Part shown: piece by piece, positions 52,009 to 62,599 of the stretch
Layout: every line of letters begins with the position of its first letter
Numbering within the stretch: the first letter of the stretch is position 1
Assembly (NCBI GenBank): GCA_951799445.1
Contig: OX637288.1
Span: 48,375,288-48,439,287, forward strand
Direction of reading: 5' to 3'
DNA length: 64,000 bases
Source: Pseudisothecium myosuroides
Taxonomy: Eukaryota > Streptophyta > Bryopsida > Hypnales > Lembophyllaceae
The notes under the pieces: model-generated
The model's database searches: none
The model's input: only the letters and a program-made list of their open reading frames with translations
What the model was told of the DNA's origin: nothing
Program-made: the position numbers and the translations under genes

Positions 52009-52939
52009 CCCCTAAAAGCCCGTTGTCCCTTCGGGGGACAAATGCGTTTTCGGGTAGGTACCTACGGGCTGAAATTGTGTTCTGATTTTTTGAATTTTTT
52101 TTTGGAGATAGAAAAACTGATAAGCTTCGTGGGAATATAATTTTTTTCTCAATCGGTGCCCGGGAAAAAAAGTTATGACCAAATAAGCTCAAAACAGGGG
52201 ACGGGGGCAGCCCGGGCAGCAAAAAAAAATGGACAAAAATTTGAATTTTTTTTTTTAATATTTTTTTTTCATAGATTATATTTTTGTCTATCTAGAAAGC
52301 TTTTATTCATTTCATTTGGATATGTTATGAGAAAGTTATGGACATTCTTGTTTTTCGGGCAGTTTGAGCATCTTCTTGAAAAAAATAACTGTAGGACTCA
52401 TTTCTGAATGCAATTTTTCAAATTTTTCAAATTTTTTTTTTTGGCATGGTTTAGTTTACTTGCTAGAAAAATCTCACCATTGGGATTAGTGCATTTTAAT
52501 TCCATCTAAGAGATATTAATATTTTAGGTTTTCCTTCTATCTCATACCTACTTCTACTTAACAATTTTTTTAAGGATGAAAATTAAGTTTTTTTGAGTTT
52601 CTTTTTTTTTCCTAGACTCTCAACTCAATTCTCTACTATAAAGATTTAAAGCTCAAAACGTTGTAGTGCAAAAATTTTAAGTTAAAAATGTTTAAAGACA
52701 AAAAATCTGGTCCCGCAATGTGCTGAAAAACTTGTTTTTTCCACTTTAAACGCAGATATCTTGCAATCTGTGCGGTCAAAAATTCTGAAATTTTTTCCAC
52801 ACATTCTCATACCAATTAGGTGTAAGATCCTATGGTTAGATGTGGAAAAAAAACAATTTTAATTTTTTTTAACTTTTTGCTATAGAAATGGCAGTTTTCA
52901 GTGTTTTTTGGCAGAAAAAAGACCTTGGGCCTTTAGGGG
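52009..52939 (-). mobile_element. piggyBac-like MITE, element D (931 bp)
   Basis: TTAA at 52005-52008 and 52940-52943; ends CCCCTAAAAGCCC and GGGCCTTTAGGGG. Near-identical inverted copy of element A 43 kb away, with the same TTGTCCC..GGGGGACAA block, so it is among the youngest copies. Confidence 0.9.
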
Positions 52940-53244
52940 TTAAGACACCTGGTGTAACCTCACTAACCCTACATTTTGTGTTTGGTTTTTGGGACGGGCA
53001 CAGGTGAGGCCCCAAACCTCTTGGAGATTGATGCGACGCAAGATACTTACTATCTTCCTCAAATATGTCACTTTTACACTTTACGTTTTAGAAATTTTAC
53101 AATCATGTATTATGCTTGTAAAAAAATTCTAATACATGTTGCTTTTTGACATTGTTGGTTAATGTCTATTATGATCTTGATATGAGTATACATAGACAAA
53201 TGAGAGACTTAGAATGACATTCTTAAGATTGAAGACATTTTGGG

Positions 53245-53325
53245 TGAATGTTGTCTATGTTTGCTTTCACAAAATAGACAAGTATGGTGAATGTTGTCTA
53301 TAGTTGTCTTCACAAAATAGACATC
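53245..53325. repeat. Short tandem duplication
   Basis: GGTGAATGTTGTCTAT followed by CTT(T)CACAAAATAGACA occurs twice, about 37 bp apart. Confidence 0.7.
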
Positions 53326-53609
53326 TACATGTAAATTACATGTAAATTGAATCAACTTGGAAACAAATTATGCCAATGGGAATAAATAGAGCTTTGCACT
53401 GCTATTACTTTAAAATGTACAGGATACTAATTTAGTTCCTGTCAAGTACTGTATTTGCTTCTAAAAGATTGGATAAGTGCCCAAGTACTTGGGATGTTCC
53501 AGATAAGCTATTTTTTTTTTTCAAATTTTTTTTTCTGTTTATCCGGCCAGCGTTCCCTGCTGTCCGGGAACTCACAGACCTCCCGAGGGTCCATTTTTCT
53601 TCTAATGAA

Positions 53610-54852
53610 TGCTTTTAGAGGTAAAAAAATCAAGTTTGATGAAGGAAAAAAATTAAAATTAAAATTAAAATTAAATTCTTGTTTTCAAACATTTTTAATA
53701 AAGTTGTAATTTGGCATAGGATTTTGTAAAAATGGTCGTCTATGTACAAAGAAAAAAGTCCATTTGGAATAAGTTTTATATCAAAAGTGAAACTACAATT
53801 TTTAGAGAAAGACATAGAACCAATTATAGCCATGCGTATAATCAAAATTGGTTAACTATAATTGGTCCATACAAAATATTAAAGTTAGCCATGGAAAAAT
53901 GAAGTGGTTTATTCAGAAGGATAAAGCCCATGTGGGGTAAGCCTTAAATTAAGATGGAAACTATTGGTTCTAGAGCCAAAAGTAAAAGAGACCTAACATA
54001 CTTTTGGGACTAATAGTTGGACTAGGACTTTTACTTGAATGGATGGTTTTGCATAAAATCAAAATTGACAAGTGATCCTTTGTTTTTTTCAGATAGAAAT
54101 TAAAGCTTTAGCATCCAAGGGGGGCTTGCATGCTAAGGTACATAAGCTTTTTGTCAAAATGTTAACAGTAGATGCACATTAAATTTGAAGTGGAGGAAAT
54201 TTAAAAAAAAGAAGGGCCACCTAGATTATAGGAAGCCATTGCCTCCAAAAAAAAGTAATATCTCCAAGTGCTCAATATTGAGAAATTTACACTAGAAGAG
54301 TACTCCATCATGATGTATGATATACACTAAATCTAGAAATCTCATTGCAAACTATTGAGATAATTTTCAATAGGTCATTTTAGTTGCGAGGGTTATATTT
54401 TTTTTCATAATAATTGAACTTTTTTTTAGTTTTTGTATTTGAATTTGAAGTTCTAAACTTTAGAATGGATCTAAAGGGCTTAAAAAATCATTTTTATTGT
54501 TTTTGTTTTTTGGTGTGATTTTTAAAGAAATTGTGAGCGCAAATTTGCCTTGAATTTTTTGTTGAAGGACATGAATTATCTATGGATAAAGGGGCAAATA
54601 TGCTAGTGCATTTTTTTGTGCAAATAGCATAATTTTGATGCAAATTAGTGCAAATCAAGCGTTTCTATGCACTTCAAGTGCATGATGGGACTTTATGTAC
54701 CATAGTGTGCAATTACCATTGGGCAAATCATGTTCAAGAAACAATTGTTTAGGCATTGCACGTTGCATGCTAATTATTTGTCTAGAGGATAACTCATAAT
54801 TATTCTAGATAAATTTAAGCTTCATGATATTAGGACAGAGTTTATATTATAA
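53610..54852. other. AT-rich non-coding stretch
   Basis: No supported gene; a short (AAAATT)n run lies at 53651-53674. Confidence 0.5.
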
Positions 54853-56366
54853 TCCCTAAATGCCCAAGGCCTTTTTTGAACTACTAGAAATTTGCTCTAA
54901 ACTGAACAAAAAAATAACATTGTGATAAGTTGTATCAATTTTTTTTTAAATTGTAACTGTACAAATTCAAACTAGACACCTTAGAGGTCACATAGGAAAT
55001 TAAAACAGAACAATATTACTCATGGATTTAAAAATTATAATGTTTGATCATGAGGGTGTTAAAACTGCAAAAGTGATTTGAGGTTTTTCAATCCTCTTTT
55101 CACATGTCAAATCTAAAAAGTTGGTCACCGAAAAAATATGAAGTAAATCCCTAAAGGACCAACCTTGTGTTTTTGGCAACATAATTTTTTGGACAGGTAC
55201 ATGTGAGTGGAGATTTTTTTTTTCCTTGAAATTTTCATACAACATATGGACAAGGAGTAGCTTTGAGGCCCAACAATTTTCATAACTTTTGACTACATAG
55301 TTAAAAAGTTATTGTGTGAAATGTAGTTTGTTTCTCAATTCAAGCAGCCTAGGCAGATTAAAAAAATCACTTTTTTCAAAAATACAAATTTTAAATTTTT
55401 TCTTTAGATTTATATATACGTGGAAAGCTTTGAATCATTCCATTTTGATCAATGAGATGAAAGTTATGAAATAAACTTTGAAGTCCTTTATTTTATTCAA
55501 TTTTCAATATTTTTGGAAAAAAATAAAGTCATAGGATGTAGATTATTTATTACAACATTACAACCATTGGAATTGTCATTTTTCAATTCTTTAACTAAAT
55601 TCTCAACAATTTAGTATTTTGAATCATTTTCTACTTCTTTCTACTTACTATTTTTTTCCTATATGTTGGACAATTTCAAATGATCTAAAAGATTCCAAGA
55701 ATGTAGCCAATTTGCCTTGAAGAATGAATCCAAAGAAGCACAACCATTTTGGAATTTTTTTCATAATAATCTGACCTTGTGAAGTGTAGCTGCCCGGTTT
55801 TTCGCAGGGCCAAAAAAAGGATTTTTGCCACTTCAAATGCTTATATCTTACAATGTACACGGTGGAAATTTTTGAAATTTTTTCCACATATTTTCAAACC
55901 AAGAGTACTACAAGATCCTATAGTTATATTTTGTCCAAAAGTGATATTTTTCAAAAATTTGGTACTTATACTAGAAACAGCAGTTTTTGAGCATTTTTGG
56001 AGAGAACATAGTCAAGGAACTTTAGGGGTTAAAGGGCCTAAAATGCATAACTCCAATAAATCTATTCTACATTTTTTTAAATGAATTTTTAATGTGATTT
56101 TTCTCCAAGATCTAGCGTATTTTAGGGTCATTTCAAAGAGCCCTCAACAATACGGAAAGTCAAGATTGCAATGGACACCCTTGCATAAGATCTTAGATAG
56201 AAAAATCATAATCAATCATTTTCATAATCAGATTTTTGATGCTAAAACTAGACTTCAAAAAGATTTTTTTTCCAAATATAAAATATTAAAAATAGCAACT
56301 TGGTTAGGTTTTATTTAACTTCAAAGTATTGTCAACACCAAAATTGATGCTTCGGGCATTTAGGGG
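54853..56366 (+). mobile_element. piggyBac-like MITE, element G, split by nested element F
   Basis: Left end TCCCTAAATGCCCAAGG, right end GGGCATTTAGGGG followed by TTAA at 56367-56370. The two parts, 54853-55147 and 56033-56366, together match element H inverted. Removing F leaves about 630 bp. Confidence 0.75.
55148..56028 (-). mobile_element. piggyBac-like MITE, element F (881 bp), nested in G
   Basis: Flanks TAAA at the left and TTAA at 56029-56032; ends TCCCTAAAGGACC and GGAACTTTAGGGG. Related to element E in inverted orientation. It interrupts G at a point where H is continuous. Confidence 0.8.
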
Positions 56367-56370
56367 TTAA

Positions 56371-57700
56371 ATTCATACAACAAATAATTCCTAACTTTTA
56401 ATTTCATCTAAATTGTCTAACTTTCTTTAATTCTAAGTTGTGAAACAATGTGGTGGTTCACACCTGACTTTAGATATTGGAAAGCCATGACAACATTGAA
56501 AATGGTTGGAAGAAACTCACAAATGCTATCAACCCCAGAATGACCCACTGATTTCCTGACAGTGCGAGCAGTGTGCGAGGTGCGAACAAAAGACAAATTT
56601 TGAAAATTAGCGAAGTCTACTTAGAGAAAATGTAACCGTATGGATTGCGAAAGAACATGTCGAGGATCGTGTCCAAAAAATTTGAACCCCTAATTGCTTG
56701 CCAAATTGCACAAGATTCACGCATTTCAAACTATACTGATCATACAAATATGCTGCTTCCATAGGTCACTTTAGCTTCAATGGTTGCTGCATGACGATCG
56801 AAGGGTCGATTGAGGTGCCGTTTACTAATTCAGATAGGTGAGAACATGCACCATACACGGGCTTCAAATTTTTTTGAAGTAGCGACAAGCTAGTTCTGTC
56901 ATCGTACTCCCGAAGTTCGAGGTGTTCGGAGAGGCAAAGACATGCTCTGACAATCCAAAATTCAATGAAATAAATGGGCAGTGACACCTGATGATCCAAA
57001 CGGTGGGTATAGTAGAAACATGAATTGGAAAGAATTGGCCAAAAAAATTTAGACATCTAACGGATGGTTTGTACGCAGCACTCTCAAATGGGGGAGAATG
57101 GTGGCGACCCGGCGAAATGGGGGGTGGTCTTGGCAGGGAGCAAGCGTGGCATGATACATTCACGCGGGCCACATGAGCTGGTGGGCATCCCGCACAGCTG
57201 GAAAGAGACAGGTATGCCGGAAAAGGTAGGAAGCATAATCGCTTCTCACGAAGGGAGTTTGTCACGCCCAGCCCAGGTTTGACGTGCTGCGGCGGCGACG
57301 AATCAGTTCCGCAAACCCGATGCCCGCAAACCAGAAATTCAACAAGCAATTGCCCCCGGCTCCCATAATTACAACAATGTTCAAGTGGAATTTTACAAAT
57401 TCAAAATTGCAGGACAAAAACAGCGGACTGTTTCGACAAACAAAAAAGGGACCAAGTTCTGCCTCTACCGCTGTAAAGATCGCAATTGACTCAAAATGGT
57501 GGGCAAGAACTAACAAGCTCAACCTTAGGGTCCAAATCACGCTAAGACTCTGACTACAGGGACGCAAGCCACGATAGATACGCTATGGTACCGGCAGTGA
57601 AGTGGCCGCCCAAGTGACCTCCGGCGTCTTCGCTACAGCAAAACGGTGCTGCCTCAGTCGCACATACTTCAAGCTCTTGGACCACGCCTACAAAACGTCG
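56371..57700. other. Non-coding stretch downstream of the transposase
   Basis: 57060-57600 is GC-richer, but its open frames on both strands have no support. The left terminus of the piggyBac element should lie here; no TTAA-CCC end was identified. Confidence 0.4.
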
Positions 57701-60640
57701 TTACTTCCAAACTTTAGCGGCATACTTTGGGATGCTGTGTACTTTCAGATAGCAGCTACCTTCGCACATATAAGCCCCCCCGCACCCCGGGCAATATCGT
57801 ATCTGCTTTCTTTTGCAGATCACGCACTTTGCCTTCAACTTCACGTGCCTCGCTGAGTAGTGTAATCCCCGATCGCTGCGATTGAAAGAAGCGCCAGTGC
57901 GGCCAGGTTGCACTTCAGTATCACATAACCAATTGGCAATTGCATAATGGAATTCAACTCGAGATAAAACTCGCTTCTGCCCCGAACCAAGGGCATGACT
58001 CCTATACAGAACGTAGGCATTTTCAAGGCTCGTATTGAGGACAAATAGCAACAAGCGGTGCCACCACTTGTGGGACTGCAATTGTGTGGTATATTCCATT
58101 CGACACTAGTCGACTAAGTCAACCCCTCGCATCATTTCCTGATACTCAAGCAAAATAGGGGACGTATGGAATGCCTTCCTACCTTCCCGTCTAATCCACC
58201 TGAAGCATAATGTGCCCGCTGCTAACGGATCTACTGAAGTGCTGAGGAGAAAAACTAGAATATGATCAAACCAAACAATGGCGCATATGCGTCGAGAACG
58301 GTGCATCTTCACTACGACCCCACCACATTCCCCAGCTACATGCGAATAAGACGCTAAAGCAGGAGGCATACCAAGTCGGTTCAATTTCACCGTCCCCGTA
58401 GCTAGAAAACCCTGCTTGAACAAGTCGTCAAACAATTGAGGGGAAGTGAAAAACTGGTTGGCAACAACCACATGATCCCGTCCTTTCAGATCAGCCACCA
58501 AAGCCTTAACGACCTTCAATCCTAAATCCTTTTCTGCACAATCACCCTTTCGCCCTATGTAGACCTCTAAATCGTAAACATACTTGGACTTACTATTTGC
58601 ACATGCCCAAACTTTGATTCCGTATTTCACGGGCTTGGCTGGCATGTATTGTTTTATGGCGCATCGTCTACATGTATAAGGAATCATAATTTTGTCTATA
58701 CAAATATGATGCTCACATCTATAAAGTTCCTTGCAAGTTTGCACAAAAGCCTCCATGAGCCAACGTACCTTAGCTAGTTTATCGTAGTTGGTATCTGCTT
58801 TGTCTACCACTAACTAGGTATTATCCACCAAGTGGATATTCCTACAAATCTACTCGAACCTGTGTCTACGCATGGTTGCCTTTACGATGGGGCAGCCAAA
58901 CATTTTCCTTTTGTCCCAATATAAACGATTGTTTGGGAGCTTTTTCAAGCCCATATACATGCAAATCTCGAGCCATGAACGAATCTTTTGCGGGGTCGCA
59001 TCCACCCAATTGGAACCACCATTCAATTTCCTAGGGTTACTATATCGAGGTTGTATAGCGTATTGATTTGTATGCTCACAAATCAATTTCAAGGTTTGCT
59101 CTGGCCAGTAGGATGCGAAAAAGCAGTGCAGAAGCACCGGTCGCCGGCTTACACGACGAACAGGCCCACGAGTGGGGCCTGTGAAAGGAAAGCGATCGGC
59201 TAGAAGAGTCGTGTTCAGATCTTCCCAATGCTCTACAGCATAGTGGTGCTCAAAGCCAAATGAATCAAACTCCAAATCGGGAACACCAATCATACTGTCC
59301 TCAACGATTTTTGGGTCACTCCCGTCATCTGAGAGGACCCAATCTGAGTTACCTAAGTCAGAGTTATCCTGCCAGTTGCTGAAATTTGCCTCCCAATCCG
59401 GATCAACTCCCGCTTCGTCACTCTCCTCCCCTCCGTCTTCAAGATAACTCGGTAGGTCCAGTGTGAATGTTGACTCCTGAGTGAGTACGAGGTCCTGCTC
59501 GTAGCCACCTTCTACTTCTGCTGGTGTCGCCAAATCGTCTCCCTCGCCAACAGGCTGACATTTGTCCTTCTCTATTGCCCGAGTTCTAAGTACCCCCCCA
59601 AATTGGACCTTGTACATTGTGGCCCCAGTAATTAGTTGCTCAAATTCTTGCGTCACCTCCCCCACTAACATGTTGGTCTCTCCAGCATGTGGGCTCAGTC
59701 CCAGCACTGGACGAGGTATCCAAACGTGAGTCACGAGAGTAGAGCCACCAGGAAGAGACTCTGATGCCACAAAGTCTTCATTGTTGTTGAGGAGTACGCA
59801 GCCTCCCACATCACTGCAGAAATTGTACCAGTGAAGGTTGTCTCCAGCCCGATTGGCACGACGAAATTCCGACCCGTCAGTAACAGGTCGCTTGCCTTCA
59901 CGGATGAGCGGAAATCGCTCTGCGCTCTCACAGCCGGATCCAGGGGTCTCCTTGCAATCCGGTGAGTTATAAGCCTCCATCACTTCCCCAACATGTTTCT
60001 CAATTGTCAAATTATCTCCAATTTCAGCCGGCTCGCCCGCAACAAGTCGCTCCAATGCGTGTTGTGAGTCTTGCAAATGGAACAACAGGTTCATGCAGAT
60101 GCTGCTTCGTGGCTACCTTGGTGACCGTTGCCTTTGAGGTTCAATTGCAGGTTGTACCCAACCTGGCGGTGTGACCATGTCACAAATTCGTGGTGCCACC
60201 AATTCTTCATTACTGTCATTGTTTCCCTTCTTTGCCCCGCACCTTTTCCCCTGTCGACGAGCAGATACACCCTTCCGTGAATTTCCAATATCCCCTGTTT
60301 CACCCTCCATAATGTTACCCCTTCCCCTTCCATGTCCTCACCGACCTCCTCGGTTGCCGTCCACAGTACTTCTAGAGGGCGGGGGAGGCATGCCTTCGTC
60401 CTCCCGGCCCTGTACTTCTTCTTCATGTACCCCTCCTGCTGCATCCTTTGGCCGTGGTCGTCCCCTCCCTGTCGACAAACATGGAATCTTCAGCTTGTTT
60501 CCGACAGAATTCCTTCCTCTTGATCCGGCAATGTCGTTGGGCAGAACGCCCTGTGGATTCGCAACTAAGGGTGGAGTTTGATGTGCTTGACCCTCGAGGG
60601 GTGCAGTCCTTGAAAAAAATAAGGATATAGGTGCGAACAC
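57701..60640 (-). pseudogene. piggyBac-type transposase relic (about 975 codons)
   Basis: One frame runs from 60640 to 57701, broken by five stops at 60338-60340 (TGA), 60113-60115, 58850-58852, 58814-58816 and 58106-58108 (TAG), with no frameshift. In order: a basic N-terminus with an AT-hook-like GRGRPRP; a long acidic region; the piggyBac (DDE_Tnp_1_7) core with ASYWPEQTLKLICEHTNQYA, ICMYMGLKKLPNN, CIDKIMIPYTCRR, VVVANQFFTSPQLF and MRGVDLVD, then SHKWWHR; and a C-terminal Cys-rich finger CVICKRKQIRYCPGCGGAYM with C-x5-C-x3-C-x4-H after it. The expected DDD triad has Asp at 58694-58696 and 58118-58120, but Ala (GCC) at 58460-58462 where Asp (GAC) is usual. Each stop is one C-to-T step from CGA or CAG. 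Inactive; a possible former source of the TTAA MITEs in this window. Confidence 0.93.
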
Positions 60641-60809
60641 TGGGTATTTAAATGGGGGGTATTAGTTTTTGTCCATTGATTATTATGAGGTCTATCATTA
60701 TATAATTTTCTAATTTGGACCATTAAAAAGGGGGCATACATTAATTATAATTTCCAATTGCCATGAATATATCATATGCTATATTTATTTATTTTAAATT
60801 TCCACTAGA

Positions 60810-60950
60810 TTTTTTTGGCCTATTCACTACTTAGAATTAGGGAATTTTAACCCCCTTTTTATTTTGGCCTACTCACTACTTAGAATTAGGGAATTTGAAG
60901 CTCCCTTTTTATTTTGGCCTATTCACTACTTTGAATTATGGAACTTGCAT
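60810..60950. repeat. ~50-bp tandem repeat, three units
   Basis: TTGGCCTA(T/C)TCACTACTT followed by GAATTA.GGAA recurs with starts near 60815, 60864 and 60914; each of the first two units ends CCCTTTTTATTT. Confidence 0.85.
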
Positions 60951-61773
60951 TAGAGCTTTGAAATTCATAAAAAAATCACCTTAAACACATAGAATTACAA
61001 AATCTTAGGCAACAAACTAGACCTCAAACCCTAATCGCAAACCACTCAACCAGATCGTAGAGCACAAGAGATTCCAGAAGAGATTCAAACAAGAGTGACC
61101 TAGCTAAAACCCTAGATCGGAGAAGAGAAGACCGAGGGCCTGAACCCCAACAACAATCTAAAACTGCTGATTCTCTGCATCTGTACAAGCTGCATCCAAC
61201 GGCCATGTACAAACTGCATCCAATGAACATCTGACTCCACTTCAATCTGACGGCCACACCTAAACTAAACTGGAACAGCCTGTCCAACATTCAAAATTAA
61301 ATCATCTGACTAAACATACTCACAGGCCAGTGCTAATTAAGACATTTGGCCCAGAAATTGAATTTAGAGGGGGGATATCTTATGTCCACTTTTTTCCTAA
61401 TGGAACCCAATATTCCACACCCTATAGTAGTTTGAAGACACCCAATGGCATTTTCCATACCCGATAGTATATAAAATCAAATTATAATTTTTCACCCAAA
61501 TATTTTTTTGGCACCCTACATTTGTTCGTACCTATATATCTACTTCTCACGCTCACTGCACCCCCCTAGGCTTGACCCTCCTCCGTTGTTGGCGACACTC
61601 CGATTGGGAGCAACAACAATCTCCTCCGATTTGTGGGCGGGTAAACCACCGGTGACGAAGCATTCCCCGGGATTATTGCTGTCAGCGTTGTTGGAGATAG
61701 GGATCTCGAATTTGCCACTTCCCGTTGCTCGCCCGTAGTACTGATCGTCCCCTCCGTTTTCAGGCGCTCTCTC

Positions 61774-62280
61774 TCACGTCGCTTGACGCTCCTCTTGCAT
61801 GATGGGCTTCGCAACAGCAACCTTGCCTGTGCCGCGGCACGGGCAGCCTCTTTCGCCGGCGTGACCATGGAACTCATTATCGTCTAGCCAGATGCTTCTC
61901 ACCACGTAGAAAAGGAAGTCAGGGAAATCACGCCTTTGCTTCCAGCCTAAGATGTGGGCAACGTTGCTATAGAAAAGGATCCGCCAATGCGTAGCCTCCA
62001 AAACCTCCCGCAGTTGGAGTATTGACGTGCATCGAGGGAGGGTTAGCAAGTGACCCTCATCCAAGCAACTCAGCACTCGTCTCCGTTGATTGTCGTTAGC
62101 CTCAATTTCTACAAGCCATGCGTCGATGACACGGGCTTGCTGCACTCTGGATTGTGGGAATTGGCACCCTTGGCCAAGTTCTAAATTCGCCATCTCCCGC
62201 TCTGCTGTATTGTGCTGCAGGTACAAGAGACGGTGCAATTGCAAGGATGGCAAGTAGTGGGAGGAAATAAAATGCCCCAA
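61774..62280 (-). pseudogene. Unrecognised open frame, probably a decayed gene
   Basis: The most protein-like part reads RVQQARVIDAWLVEIEAND, then RRRVLSCLDEGHLLTLPRC and DFPDFLFYVVRSIWLDDNEF. The first residue is a TTG, not an ATG. Upstream, neighbouring frames (for example WGERHFSWGILFPP, and a minus-strand frame at 62349-62570) look like the same product after a frameshift. It is GC-rich and lies 1.1 kb upstream of the transposase on the same strand, so it could be part of the same large element. No family recognised. Confidence 0.3.
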
Positions 62281-62599
62281 CTGAAGTGTCGCTCACCCCA
62301 CTTTGTGAACTCATTTGGTGAACGCAACTGGAAATCGGTGGCGGATCCTCAATACTCCACCATCACCGCCAATTCCCTCTCGTTGTCGCCATCGCCAGGA
62401 CGCGCAAGCCACTCCCCCCAAAATTCCACTCTCGTCCAGGAGTAGTCCTTGCAGGGATACGAAGCCCCCTCATAGCGACCACTCACAAATCTTGCACTCA
62501 AAACCCTGAGCCCTAGTCCTCGCCCAAGCCGTGGGAAATTGTTTCTAAATCCCTGTCCTTGCTTGAGCACAACAAGCGTACATGAAAATAAGGTTGTTT

